A model generated the notes under the pieces. That model had not been told where the DNA came from. It worked only from the letters and a program-made list of their open reading frames with translations, and searched no databases. A program made the position numbers and the translations under genes. This document shows, one piece after another, positions 14,048 to 22,678 of a stretch of 46,497 bases of DNA; positions within the stretch are counted from its first letter, which is position 1; every line of letters starts with the position of its first letter. This DNA comes from a virus: positions 1 to 46,497 of the IMG/VR virus record IMGVR_UViG_3300028837_001591, one strand, 5' to 3'.

Positions 14048-17000
14048 ATGAAAAAATTGATAATATTTTTAATGATTGCCGTGATAGTATCTCCCTTGAT
14101 GGCCGTGCACAACCCTACTTTACGAGAGGCAGGCGGCAGTGGTCCCCACCAGCGGTACTTGAAGAAGCATCTCAACAGGATTGACCAGGCAATAGAAGAA
14201 GGTTCTGTTATTCCTAACATCGGGACCGGCGATATTTACTACGTCGATTCCGGTTCGGGACTTTCAGCTTCCGGCGCCGGTACATCGTGGAAAGGCGCCC
14301 TGCTTACTTTGGATGAGGCGTTTGACCTTACCACGGCCAACAACGGCGATATTGTCTATGTCGCCCAGAACCACGCCGAGTCCTTAGCCTCTGGTGACGA
14401 CGTTGACCACGATATAGACGGTGTTACTGTAATTGGTTTAGGCGTAGGTCTGGACCGGCCTACGTTTACATTTACCGGAACCGGCGGCGATTATGTCCTC
14501 GATTCGGCAAACGGTGTTGTGTGCAACCTGGTATTTCAATCGGGAATAGCCAATGTTGTCAACGGCATAGAGGTATCGGCAGACGCCGACGGAGCGGTAA
14601 TCGAGTTCTGCGAATTTCTTAGCGGTTCGACCGATGCTTATGAGTTTGTCGATTGTATTCAGGTTACTACCGGGGCCGACGACCTTATCATCCGATGGAA
14701 CAAGGCCACTGAAACGACCGCCGGTGCAAAGACATGGCTCGATTTGACGGCGGGTATCGTTGACAGTATCCAGGTCTACGGCAACAATGTTTACGGCGAC
14801 TATTCCGAAGCGGTCATCAACGGTGACAGCAAGGTACACACTTTGGGGTATTACGGCTGGAACACAACAACCAACCTCAACGCCGCTGATTACTCGTACA
14901 AGTTCACGGGTAACGCGACCGGTGTACTCGAATACAACAACGTATACGCCCTTGCCGAAGCGACTTCTATCGACGCCGGTGCGATGGCCTGTTTCGAGAA
15001 CTACGTTACTACCGCTACCCAGGTAAACGGGATGATATATCCCGCCACCGATAACGGCTCGACCCAGCTAAACGCAACCACCTGCAGCGCCATTGCTACG
15101 GCTGTAAACACATTGAGCGGTTATGCTATGTTGGCATCGTGCGATACCAATGCTTCTGCGGCTACGGTCGATTGTACGGCATTAGACGGATACGGAGACG
15201 ACTATTTCAATACGGGATGGTCGTTAGTTTGTATCCACGATCACGATGCACCCGGTACGCTGCAGGAAGGTGAAATCAGGGACATCGAAGATTACACCTC
15301 TACCGGTGGCGTCTTTACTGTTGACCCTGATTTTTCGGCGGCCATAACGGCGAATGATGATATTCTTGTCGTTCGGACAGAACACCTTAATCCCCACATG
15401 CCGGCCGCAGCCGGTTCCAGCAGCAAAAACATCTGGTACTGCGACGATGGCGGTTCGGCCGGTGACGGCAAGACATGGACAACCGCATCAATTACCTTGA
15501 AGGCCGCAGAGGCCCTTATGGCGGCAGGCGATGTTTGCTACATAGGTGCAAACCACACCGAGCACATATCCGCTGCCGATGCTGTTATTCTCAATTTGGC
15601 AGGCAGTCAGTTTATCGGCATGGGCGAAGGGACAACGAGGCCGCAGATGATAATGGAAGATACCGCTGGCGAGATCACACTTAGCGCCGCTGGTATCATC
15701 CTCAAGAACCTGCAAATAGTACCCGACGCCACCGTTACTGCAAGCGGCATTAGAGTTGAGGCTGCCGGTATCGGATGTACTATCGAGAACTGTGCTTTTG
15801 TTGACGGTTCAGATGACGACGATGAGTTTGTGGATTGTATCAGTGTCGCTGCATTGGCCTCGAATCTGACGGTCAAAAACTGCACATACGAAAACACCAA
15901 CCAGACGGCGGAGCATACCAACACATTCGTCAATCTCGACGAGACGACTATCGATAACCCCGCGATAATCGGGTGCTTTATTTATGGTGATTTCGCCGAG
16001 GCCGCGATTTGGAGCGATGACGTACCGACCAACGTACTAATTCAGGACAACGTGATTACCAATACCAACTCAGGTGATTGCTGCATCGAGTTTCAAAGTA
16101 CGGCGACCGGTATGTGTATCAACAATAAATTGTACGGCGATACGTTAGGGGCCATTCTCGATCCGGGCTCGATGTATTGTTACGGCAATACCGAGACCCT
16201 TGCTATCGACGAAGGCGGGCGGCCTCTCCCCGATATACCGCAAAAAATAGACTCGATTCACGGTACGGGCCAGGTTTTCTACGTTGACGCCTCCGGTTCA
16301 AACGGCGGCGGCAGGACGTGGGCGACGGCCAAGACTACACTTGATGCCGCTGTGGACTTATGTACGGATGACCGGGGCGATACTATTTACGTTGCCGCCG
16401 GCCATACTGAGACGGTTGTGGCTGATTTTGCGGACATCGACCAGGGCGGTATCACTGTAATCGGTTTAGGTAACGGTAAACTCCGACCCTATTTCGATTA
16501 TACAACCGGCGTAGGTTCTTCACTACTCGTTGAGGCCGATGACATTCTCATCAAAAATCTATGGTTCCACGCCAATATAAGTGCGATAGCCACGGCGATT
16601 GAGGTCAAAACAGGCTCGCTTGACGTTACTATCGAAGATTGCCTATTTACGTTTCAGGCGGCCAATGACGAATTTGAGATTTGCATTGACCACGCAGCTG
16701 GTAATCATGGTGCTGTTGTTAAAAACTGCGATTTCCAAATGGGAGCCGGCCAGGCGGTTTCAGCCATCCACTTCTTAGATGCCGACTATGCCGAAATTAT
16801 CGGTAATACAACTTCCGGTGATTACAGCACGGCGGTCATTCACAACGAGACTACAGCTTCCGATCATATCGTTATTGACGACAATATCGTGTTTAACGGT
16901 ACTATCGCCGGCGGCGAGGGCACCGAGCCTGGTATTGAACTGCTTGGTACGACCTCCGGTGTGATTTCCAATAATAACATCGTATGCCTTCTGGATGCTC

Positions 17001-17518
17001 CGGGTGAAGCGATTGTTGCTTTGGACTGTTATCTGTTTAACAACAAGTATAACGGCCTTGAATCGTCAAGCGGTGCTCGTGATATTGGCCTCACTGCCGG
17101 TAAGACATACGTAACAGCCAAATTAGACGGCGCTGCAGATGATGACGATTTGTTTGCTGTTGCCGGCGGCCCGATTCAGATAACCAAACTTTATGGTGTC
17201 TGCACGGTTGCGATTGGCGCTGCGTGTACCATAACTATCATTTGTGACAACGCACTTGCTGATGTTGAGTACACAGATGCAGTTGATATTAACACCCTGG
17301 ACCCAGGTGGGATTATATCGTTGACAGCAGCCAACCCGTCAGCAATAGCGGTCTTAAATCTGGGTGCAAACCTGGGTATGTCACTACTGATGGACCCCTG
17401 GTACTGTCCTGTAGGTGTGATTGAAATGGTTGATGATGGTGGCGGTACAACCGGAAACATTGAATGGTATATGACTTTTATACCGCTTGTTGATGGTGTA
17501 ACTGTAACGCCACAATAA
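14048..17518 (+). CDS. Large beta-helix virion adhesin/fibre-like protein with signal peptide, 1156 aa
   Basis: Begins with a Sec-type signal (MKKLIIFLMIAVIVSPLMA, then VHNP); ATG 14048 follows GAAAGGAAACG. The body has three related ~270-residue blocks. Each opens '.YYVDSGSG..W.GA..TLD.A' (residues ~61, ~458 and ~740) and continues with GDxxYV.A.H.E, 'VIGLG.G..RP' and short-turn repeats such as 'IENC.F.DGSDD.EFVDCI'. This is the pattern of a right-handed parallel beta-helix, as in tailspikes and pectate lyases. A distinct beta domain forms the last ~140 residues. No catalytic residues can be assigned. Position between capsid and adaptor genes suggests a surface fibre or decoration. Confidence 0.65.
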   Translation: MKKLIIFLMIAVIVSPLMAVHNPTLREAGGSGPHQRYLKKHLNRIDQAIEEGSVIPNIGTGDIYYVDSGSGLSASGAGTSWKGALLTLDEAFDLTTANNGDIVYVAQNHAESLASGDDVDHDIDGVTVIGLGVGLDRPTFTFTGTGGDYVLDSANGVVCNLVFQSGIANVVNGIEVSADADGAVIEFCEFLSGSTDAYEFVDCIQVTTGADDLIIRWNKATETTAGAKTWLDLTAGIVDSIQVYGNNVYGDYSEAVINGDSKVHTLGYYGWNTTTNLNAADYSYKFTGNATGVLEYNNVYALAEATSIDAGAMACFENYVTTATQVNGMIYPATDNGSTQLNATTCSAIATAVNTLSGYAMLASCDTNASAATVDCTALDGYGDDYFNTGWSLVCIHDHDAPGTLQEGEIRDIEDYTSTGGVFTVDPDFSAAITANDDILVVRTEHLNPHMPAAAGSSSKNIWYCDDGGSAGDGKTWTTASITLKAAEALMAAGDVCYIGANHTEHISAADAVILNLAGSQFIGMGEGTTRPQMIMEDTAGEITLSAAGIILKNLQIVPDATVTASGIRVEAAGIGCTIENCAFVDGSDDDDEFVDCISVAALASNLTVKNCTYENTNQTAEHTNTFVNLDETTIDNPAIIGCFIYGDFAEAAIWSDDVPTNVLIQDNVITNTNSGDCCIEFQSTATGMCINNKLYGDTLGAILDPGSMYCYGNTETLAIDEGGRPLPDIPQKIDSIHGTGQVFYVDASGSNGGGRTWATAKTTLDAAVDLCTDDRGDTIYVAAGHTETVVADFADIDQGGITVIGLGNGKLRPYFDYTTGVGSSLLVEADDILIKNLWFHANISAIATAIEVKTGSLDVTIEDCLFTFQAANDEFEICIDHAAGNHGAVVKNCDFQMGAGQAVSAIHFLDADYAEIIGNTTSGDYSTAVIHNETTASDHIVIDDNIVFNGTIAGGEGTEPGIELLGTTSGVISNNNIVCLLDAPGEAIVALDCYLFNNKYNGLESSSGARDIGLTAGKTYVTAKLDGAADDDDLFAVAGGPIQITKLYGVCTVAIGAACTITIICDNALADVEYTDAVDINTLDPGGIISLTAANPSAIAVLNLGANLGMSLLMDPWYCPVGVIEMVDDGGGTTGNIEWYMTFIPLVDGVTVTPQ

Positions 17519-17523
17519 CATTT

Positions 17524-17548
17524 AACGGGGCGCCCCGGGCGCCCCGTT
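17524..17548 (+). terminator. GC-rich perfect hairpin, terminator-like
   Basis: AACGGGGCGCC pairs with GGCGCCCCGTT, 11 base pairs with a 3-base loop, then ATTTCAT. It lies 6 bases after the fibre gene stop and 17 bases before the adaptor gene start. The weak T-tract suggests partial termination, mRNA 3'-end protection or processing rather than full termination. Confidence 0.6.
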
Positions 17549-17564
17549 ATTTCATAGGTGTAAC

Positions 17565-18584
17565 ATGGCTCAGACCTGGACCGGTACCGAAATAGTTACG
17601 AAATACAGGAACTTGACCGGCCTAAAAAGCACTTCTCAAAAGGCCGCGGCCACCGCTTTGGAAGAAATCAACGACTATTATCAGAACTATTTCCCGGTTG
17701 AGAGCAATTTAGAACGGTTCGAGACGGATTTTCAGCAGGCAATGGCAGTCGGGGATGATGGTAATTATGCAATTTGCGCGTCCTATCTGACGCTGCAGCC
17801 CCCCTATACCATTGATAATTTCACTGCAACGCTATTTACAGATAAGAGCAGGTTTGACAGCAAGTATCCTATCGAGACAAATCCATGCAACCTGACAGAC
17901 CCATCCTTAGTGATAGGTTCGAGTAGCACAACCGCTGTCGCCAACAGTGCCTTTTCGTATCGGACAGGCTCTTATTCGTATGCGAAAGCCGCAGCCGAAA
18001 CCGAATTATCCGGCGATACTATACCTCAGAACATGTACGGTGCCTACAGGCTGGAGATTGACTCAGATGGGACTATCTCAATCGTCGAGGCAGCCAATGG
18101 CACCGGATACAATTCGGCCGGAAAGGCCGTACAGGCCCTTGAGGCCGAAAGTGGTGATAACTGCTGTATGGGCTACCTGACTGTCATATCTACTGACAGC
18201 GGCGGTTTTGTGCCCGGAACAACCGGTCTTGACGATTCCGCCGTTACTGCGACCTATACAGACGGTTATCACTCCAATCGCGGGACGCCGACAGGGGTTT
18301 TGATTGACAGGCGCCGGTTGTGGTTTGGTCCGAAACCCGACGATATTCACGTATTCAAGGGTACGGCGATTGTCCGGCCGGACGCCCTGACCACTGCAAC
18401 GGCACCCCTCGATGTAGGGTGGGGTCTGGCTATCGCATACGGCGCGGCCGTTATCAGGAAAAGCGAAACAGATGATGACGAAGTTTTAGCAAATCTGATA
18501 CAAGCCAAAAACCATTTTATGAACTTAATCCGCCGGCCCGAACTAAGGCAAATGGCACAAACAAGGAGTACGCCAAGATGGTAG
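17565..18584 (+). CDS. Head-to-tail adaptor-like protein with inserted beta domain, 339 aa
   Basis: The N-terminal helices (TGTEIVTKYRNLTGLKSTSQ, ALEEINDYYQNYFP) and C-terminal helices (WGLAIAYGAAVIRKSETDDDE, NHFMNLIRRPELRQM) match the style of phage adaptor/tail-accessory proteins that dock on the portal. Between them lies a beta module (GAYRLEIDSDGTISIVEAAN, then FVPGTTGLD) typical of virion decoration domains. Absence of a signal peptide here contrasts with the neighbouring exported-type virion proteins. The assignment is by architecture and position ahead of the nozzle protein. Confidence 0.55.
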   Translation: MAQTWTGTEIVTKYRNLTGLKSTSQKAAATALEEINDYYQNYFPVESNLERFETDFQQAMAVGDDGNYAICASYLTLQPPYTIDNFTATLFTDKSRFDSKYPIETNPCNLTDPSLVIGSSSTTAVANSAFSYRTGSYSYAKAAAETELSGDTIPQNMYGAYRLEIDSDGTISIVEAANGTGYNSAGKAVQALEAESGDNCCMGYLTVISTDSGGFVPGTTGLDDSAVTATYTDGYHSNRGTPTGVLIDRRRLWFGPKPDDIHVFKGTAIVRPDALTTATAPLDVGWGLAIAYGAAVIRKSETDDDEVLANLIQAKNHFMNLIRRPELRQMAQTRSTPRW

Positions 18585-18594
18585 GGAACATGTA

Positions 18595-20286
18595 ATGGCT
18601 GCCAGTGTTAAATTTGGTATATTCGCTGATGTACATGTGGACCTGGTGCAAAGCGCCGCCACCTCTTTCGGCGATGCCATTTACAGCGGTTCACCTATCG
18701 GACATCGCATAGCAGGTTACCATACGACCTCGATGCCTCTGTTTAACGACAATGCTAACGCTGCCTCAGTGGATTTTTCGATATCCGTAGGCGACCTGGT
18801 TAATCCCGGTAGGTCGGACGCCGAGAGGATTACGCATTTTGCCGAATATGTGGAACATGTCGATGGAACAAAGAGCACTCAAAACGCAGATATGTATTAT
18901 GCTATCGGTCATTGGGACATGGGCGGTCCCGCAAACAATGCGGTGGACTGGAATAATTTCTTTGATAACACCAACGGTATCGGGTCGATAATACCTACCG
19001 CCGCCGCCGCTCCGGCCAACCCCTGGTGGCCTGACAGCCCCGCGGGAATAAGCGCTCAGTCACCTTGTGCTTACACATTTAACAAAAACAATATTATGAT
19101 GATTGTTCTATGCCTACCTTCGACCACGGTTAATATGGATTCAAGCGGTAAGTTCGGTGCCGGGTCTGTTGCCAAAACACAAAACGAATGGTTTCAGGAC
19201 CGCCTAAACGAGGCAGAGGCGGCCTCAGAGCCGGTAATAGTCTTTACCCATCAGACCTTAAAGGTGGATTATTGGCAGGGGACCGCACCTGCAGGCGCGG
19301 CAACGGCAATAACAGCAATGGAAAACCAGACAATTAAACCGATAGTATTTCAAGGCCACATACACTCATATCGGTTAATTGAAGAGTCGAATGGAATTGT
19401 TTACATCAATCTGACAGGTGACTTGTGGGGTGAAAACGAAACGGACACGGATCGGTTTTCCCACGCTATAGTTACGATTACCGGCCCTAATTACACGGAC
19501 GTGAACGGACAAAGATGTTCAATAGATTTGGTTGGTTATGGAAATCAAAGAAGCGAGGATATGACTATGGCACTTGTAGGGCATTGGAAACTAAACGAAA
19601 AAACGGGTACATCGGGCGCTAGTTCGATATTGGATTGCAGTGGAAATACATATCACGGCACACCCGCGACTTCGATTGTTGCCGTGAGCGCCCCTGTGGC
19701 CGGTGGCATAACATTTGATGGCACCAACGACTATATAAACGGGTCCGATACGATTATAAACGACTATCCCCTCTCTATTTCCTGTTGGGTCAGAGTTGCC
19801 GGCAATTTAGGAGCGGACGCATGTGTTGTATCGTTGGGAAATACTACAGCGGCCCGTCATCTATGCCTGTTAATCATTGCAAATGGAGCTGGTGTAAAGT
19901 GGGACGTTAAAACAACCATGTTAGCAACATACGCTTCTGGAGCGTTCGTCTGTAACGGGGTATGGCGACATATCGTAGGTGTTTCGGCGGCGAGCGATAA
20001 TCACAAAGTATATATTGACGGCAAACTCGGTTCGGGAGCAAGCACCACATCCAAGGCATTCAGCACAATGGATCAGTGGGCGATTGGTCGAAAGGAAGAT
20101 AATTCACCGGACAGCTTGTTTACCGGTGATATTAGTGACGTAAGAGTGTATTCCGGCGCCCTGACTGCCAATGACGTGGCGAATTTATTCTTACAGGGCG
20201 CCAACAGGATAAGAAGGTCAAGGTACAGCGGCATAAAGACCGCGAGTAAATCAAGGTTTCCAAGGAATCGATACAAAGGAGATTAA
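18595..20286 (+). CDS. Metallophosphoesterase-LamG lectin fusion, probable receptor-processing fibre, 563 aa
   Basis: The N-terminal calcineurin-like phosphoesterase domain has the full metal-binding set: D12-x-H14 (FADVH), D67 (VGDLV), H106 (IGHWD, the GNHD position with His for Asn), H219 (FTHQT) and H255-x-H257 (QGHIH). From about residue 325 a LamG/concanavalin-type jellyroll follows (VGHWKLNE..., GITFDGTNDYI, 'SISCWVRV', 'W.H.VGV', 'VYIDGK', 'ISDVRVYSGAL'). The pair implies binding a surface glycan and hydrolysing a phosphodiester or phosphomonoester on it. Asn-to-His in the GNHD motif could change activity. No signal peptide. Confidence 0.75.
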   Translation: MAASVKFGIFADVHVDLVQSAATSFGDAIYSGSPIGHRIAGYHTTSMPLFNDNANAASVDFSISVGDLVNPGRSDAERITHFAEYVEHVDGTKSTQNADMYYAIGHWDMGGPANNAVDWNNFFDNTNGIGSIIPTAAAAPANPWWPDSPAGISAQSPCAYTFNKNNIMMIVLCLPSTTVNMDSSGKFGAGSVAKTQNEWFQDRLNEAEAASEPVIVFTHQTLKVDYWQGTAPAGAATAITAMENQTIKPIVFQGHIHSYRLIEESNGIVYINLTGDLWGENETDTDRFSHAIVTITGPNYTDVNGQRCSIDLVGYGNQRSEDMTMALVGHWKLNEKTGTSGASSILDCSGNTYHGTPATSIVAVSAPVAGGITFDGTNDYINGSDTIINDYPLSISCWVRVAGNLGADACVVSLGNTTAARHLCLLIIANGAGVKWDVKTTMLATYASGAFVCNGVWRHIVGVSAASDNHKVYIDGKLGSGASTTSKAFSTMDQWAIGRKEDNSPDSLFTGDISDVRVYSGALTANDVANLFLQGANRIRRSRYSGIKTASKSRFPRNRYKGD

Positions 20287-20288
20287 GA

Positions 20289-21164
20289 ATGAAAAAAGTA
20301 ATGATTATTGTTTTACTGTTGATTGCGACAATGTTTACAGTCGGCGCCCGTACCATCACTCGAGTCAGGGAAGTGCACGGGCATATCCTTCACAGTTTAC
20401 AGGCCGGATGGGTAATTATCGATGAAACTACGAGTGCCGGAGACGAGGCGACGACCCTGGACGGCCTGCATGACGGATCGGCGGAAATGACCAAGGCGAA
20501 GGTAGAGGCGGCCATTGCGGCGGCTTCCAGCGGCGATGATGAGATAAGCACCTTCGTTATCCCTTCGGGTTGGAACGGGATACGGTTCAGAAGTGTTGGC
20601 ATAACCGAAGAAGACACACAAACCTACCAGGTATATTTAGGCTCGACGGGCGGCGGCGAAGATTGTGAATTGTCATACGCCGGGCAATTGGTATGGACCT
20701 CAGGCAGTCAATCTTCGGTATATTTTCAGATAACTTTCACATCGGGCGGCACTTACGTTCCGCAACCGGGTGACACTGTGACGGGCAATACTTCTGCTGA
20801 AACGGCTGTTGTCATGGCCACACCGACCGCGGCCACCGGCTCATTCGCCGCGGCGAACGCCACGGGTACTATTAAGTACAGGTCGAAATCCGGTACATTC
20901 ACAGGTTTGGAAACCGTAAAGATAGGTGATGGGAAGAATAACAAAGCCAACGTACTTACCCATGCGGACTCTGACCTGGTAGGTTTTGAATTGGCCGATT
21001 CGGTTGTGGTAACTGCGAAGTCATGGGGTTCGGCTTGGAGTACAACTTCGCCAGGGGATGATACGAATGCCGAGGCCGCACTTGACGTAAACGGAGCGGA
21101 TTATTTAGTGGTGTTAGCCAGCGAGACATCACACGACTGTAAATTGCTTGCGAAAGGATATTAA
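20289..21164 (+). CDS. Virion-associated beta protein with signal peptide, 291 aa
   Basis: SD AAAGGAGATTAAG precedes ATG 20289. N-terminus MKKVMIIVLLLIATMFTVGA is a clear Sec signal with a V-G-A cleavage site. The mature part is beta-rich, with a module 'GDTVTGNTSAETAVVMATPT' that is also found in the nozzle protein at 22675 ('GDTLTGATSNATATVI.IT'). The C-terminal 'VNGADYLVVLASETSHDCKL' resembles cell-surface/virion beta modules. Function likely structural. Confidence 0.55.
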   Translation: MKKVMIIVLLLIATMFTVGARTITRVREVHGHILHSLQAGWVIIDETTSAGDEATTLDGLHDGSAEMTKAKVEAAIAAASSGDDEISTFVIPSGWNGIRFRSVGITEEDTQTYQVYLGSTGGGEDCELSYAGQLVWTSGSQSSVYFQITFTSGGTYVPQPGDTVTGNTSAETAVVMATPTAATGSFAAANATGTIKYRSKSGTFTGLETVKIGDGKNNKANVLTHADSDLVGFELADSVVVTAKSWGSAWSTTSPGDDTNAEAALDVNGADYLVVLASETSHDCKLLAKGY

Positions 21165-21461
21165 ATGAGAATCAAACTTGCCTTAAAACCAGGCGAATTT
21201 AGTTACGACGGACACGACATTTATAACTCTGCCTGTGTTTTTCTGGAAGAAGCAGAGGCCGAAACAAAGAAAATCTTGGCAATGCTTAAAGAAGATGCAA
21301 AAAGAGTAATGCCTCGCAAACTGTTTAGAAAAGTGGCTTATTTTAGCCTGGATACTCTTGAGCGCAGAGTATTTATCTGGCGTTACGGTACAGACGAATG
21401 GATGTCTGAAGATGGAAGCAGTGAGGTATATTGTGAGTGCGGAAACAGGATTGATTATTAA
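21165..21461 (+). CDS. Hypothetical protein, 98 aa
   Basis: Starts directly after the stop of the previous gene. Polar helical middle (EEAEAETKKILAMLKEDAKR) and a C-terminal Cys pair (VYCECGNRIDY). It is AT-richer than the flanking virion genes and lacks a signal peptide, so it may be a later insertion between two exported-type virion genes. Function unknown. Confidence 0.55.
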   Translation: MRIKLALKPGEFSYDGHDIYNSACVFLEEAEAETKKILAMLKEDAKRVMPRKLFRKVAYFSLDTLERRVFIWRYGTDEWMSEDGSSEVYCECGNRIDY

Positions 21462-21479
21462 AAAGACAAGGAGTCAATA

Positions 21480-22472
21480 GTGGAAACTACAAAAAAAGTA
21501 TTGACGATAATTGCGATAGCGCTGATAATCAGTCCTGTTCTGTGGGGGGCATGGGACAAGACTAAGCCCGCGGCCGGTACGTCACTGCAAAGCTCAAACC
21601 CTGAGATATTAGCCAACTGGGCGGCTTTGGATACGAGTATAGATGCCGAGCATGATTTCGATACGGGCAGCCATACACCCGGATCGGCCAGGGCTTTTTT
21701 TCAGGACGCGGCACCTTCGACTCAGATTGACGGCGGTTCGTTTGCCGCAACGGATTTAGGGTCGTTATGGTTCGACACCAATTCTTCGATAGACAATACA
21801 TTTTACGTCCTTACCGCTACCACCCCGACATGGACCGCTGTAAACACAGAGATTATGGCGACCTTATTGGCGAGTGCCCGTGTGTTTGCGGGTACGTTAG
21901 GCGTTACAGGTGATTTAGCAGTCAATACAGACAAATTTACTGTAACGGCTACTTCCGGTAATACTCTTGTCGCGGGCACGTTCGACTCTACAGGAATCGC
22001 TACGCTCGGAGACGGTTCGCTTCTTAAAACTTCGGCGGCGCCTTCAACTGACGCGATGATATCCAACAAGAAATATGTAGATGACCAGTGCGATGCGCAT
22101 ATCGGGACCTCCGGTCAGTACCATAATTCAGGCACACAGGTATATGGCTCATCGGCGGCCGACGCCCCTTCTACATGGACAGATTTAGATTTGAGCGCTG
22201 TCGTAGGTTCAAATTATGCGATGGTGTTTCTGAAGATTATAGATACAGAGGGCGGAAATACTTTCCGAGTCCGCCCGAACGGAGATACATCCGATAGCGC
22301 CGACGGCTCACAGTCTTCTTCTGCCGGTTATGGAGCAAGTGCCGGTTATAACGGCGCGACAGGCAGGGCCGTCTATTTAATAGGGACTACAGATAGCAGT
22401 GGCGTCATAGAATGGGATGCTTATACGGCGGCAAGAGATACCGATGTTTGGGTAGTTGGCTACGTTATATGA
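21480..22472 (+). CDS. Fibre-like virion protein with signal peptide, 330 aa
   Basis: GTG start at 21480 behind AAGGAG. N-terminus METTKKVLTIIAIALIISPV then LWGAWDK is a signal peptide. The mature protein has fibre-type features: 'TKPAAGTSLQSSNPEILANW' (the 'P.~g.s...sp.i~.N~~al' opening of phage fibre proteins), 'HTPGSARAFFQDAAPSTQIDG', 'SLWFDTNSS' and a C-terminal beta domain ending 'DVWVVGYVI'. Likely a tail fibre or collar protein. Confidence 0.6.
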   Translation: METTKKVLTIIAIALIISPVLWGAWDKTKPAAGTSLQSSNPEILANWAALDTSIDAEHDFDTGSHTPGSARAFFQDAAPSTQIDGGSFAATDLGSLWFDTNSSIDNTFYVLTATTPTWTAVNTEIMATLLASARVFAGTLGVTGDLAVNTDKFTVTATSGNTLVAGTFDSTGIATLGDGSLLKTSAAPSTDAMISNKKYVDDQCDAHIGTSGQYHNSGTQVYGSSAADAPSTWTDLDLSAVVGSNYAMVFLKIIDTEGGNTFRVRPNGDTSDSADGSQSSSAGYGASAGYNGATGRAVYLIGTTDSSGVIEWDAYTAARDTDVWVVGYVI

Positions 22473-22507
22473 AAAAAACAAAGCTCATATAAAATGAAGG
22501 GAACAAG

Positions 22508-22678
22508 ATGGACGAACAAAAACCCAAAATCGAAGGTTGGCGCAAAATGGGTATAGCAATGGGTTCGATAACGGCCTTATCTTTACAAACCGGTATAGAT
22601 TTCAAGATAGCGGTCATCATAGGAGCGATTGCTATATACGGGATAACGGCGCAAGCGATTGTAGATTGGAAAAAATGA
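22508..22678 (+). CDS. Small membrane protein, holin-like candidate, 56 aa
   Basis: ATG 22508 runs to TGA 22676-22678, overlapping the nozzle gene ATG at 22675. A polar N-terminus (DEQKPKIEGWRK) is followed by a hydrophobic middle with one or two membrane segments (MGIAMGSITALSLQTG, then FKIAVIIGAIAIYGITAQA) and the charged end DWKK. Size and topology suit a small holin or membrane-associated accessory. It sits within the tail module rather than beside the lysis genes. Confidence 0.55.
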   Translation: MDEQKPKIEGWRKMGIAMGSITALSLQTGIDFKIAVIIGAIAIYGITAQAIVDWKK

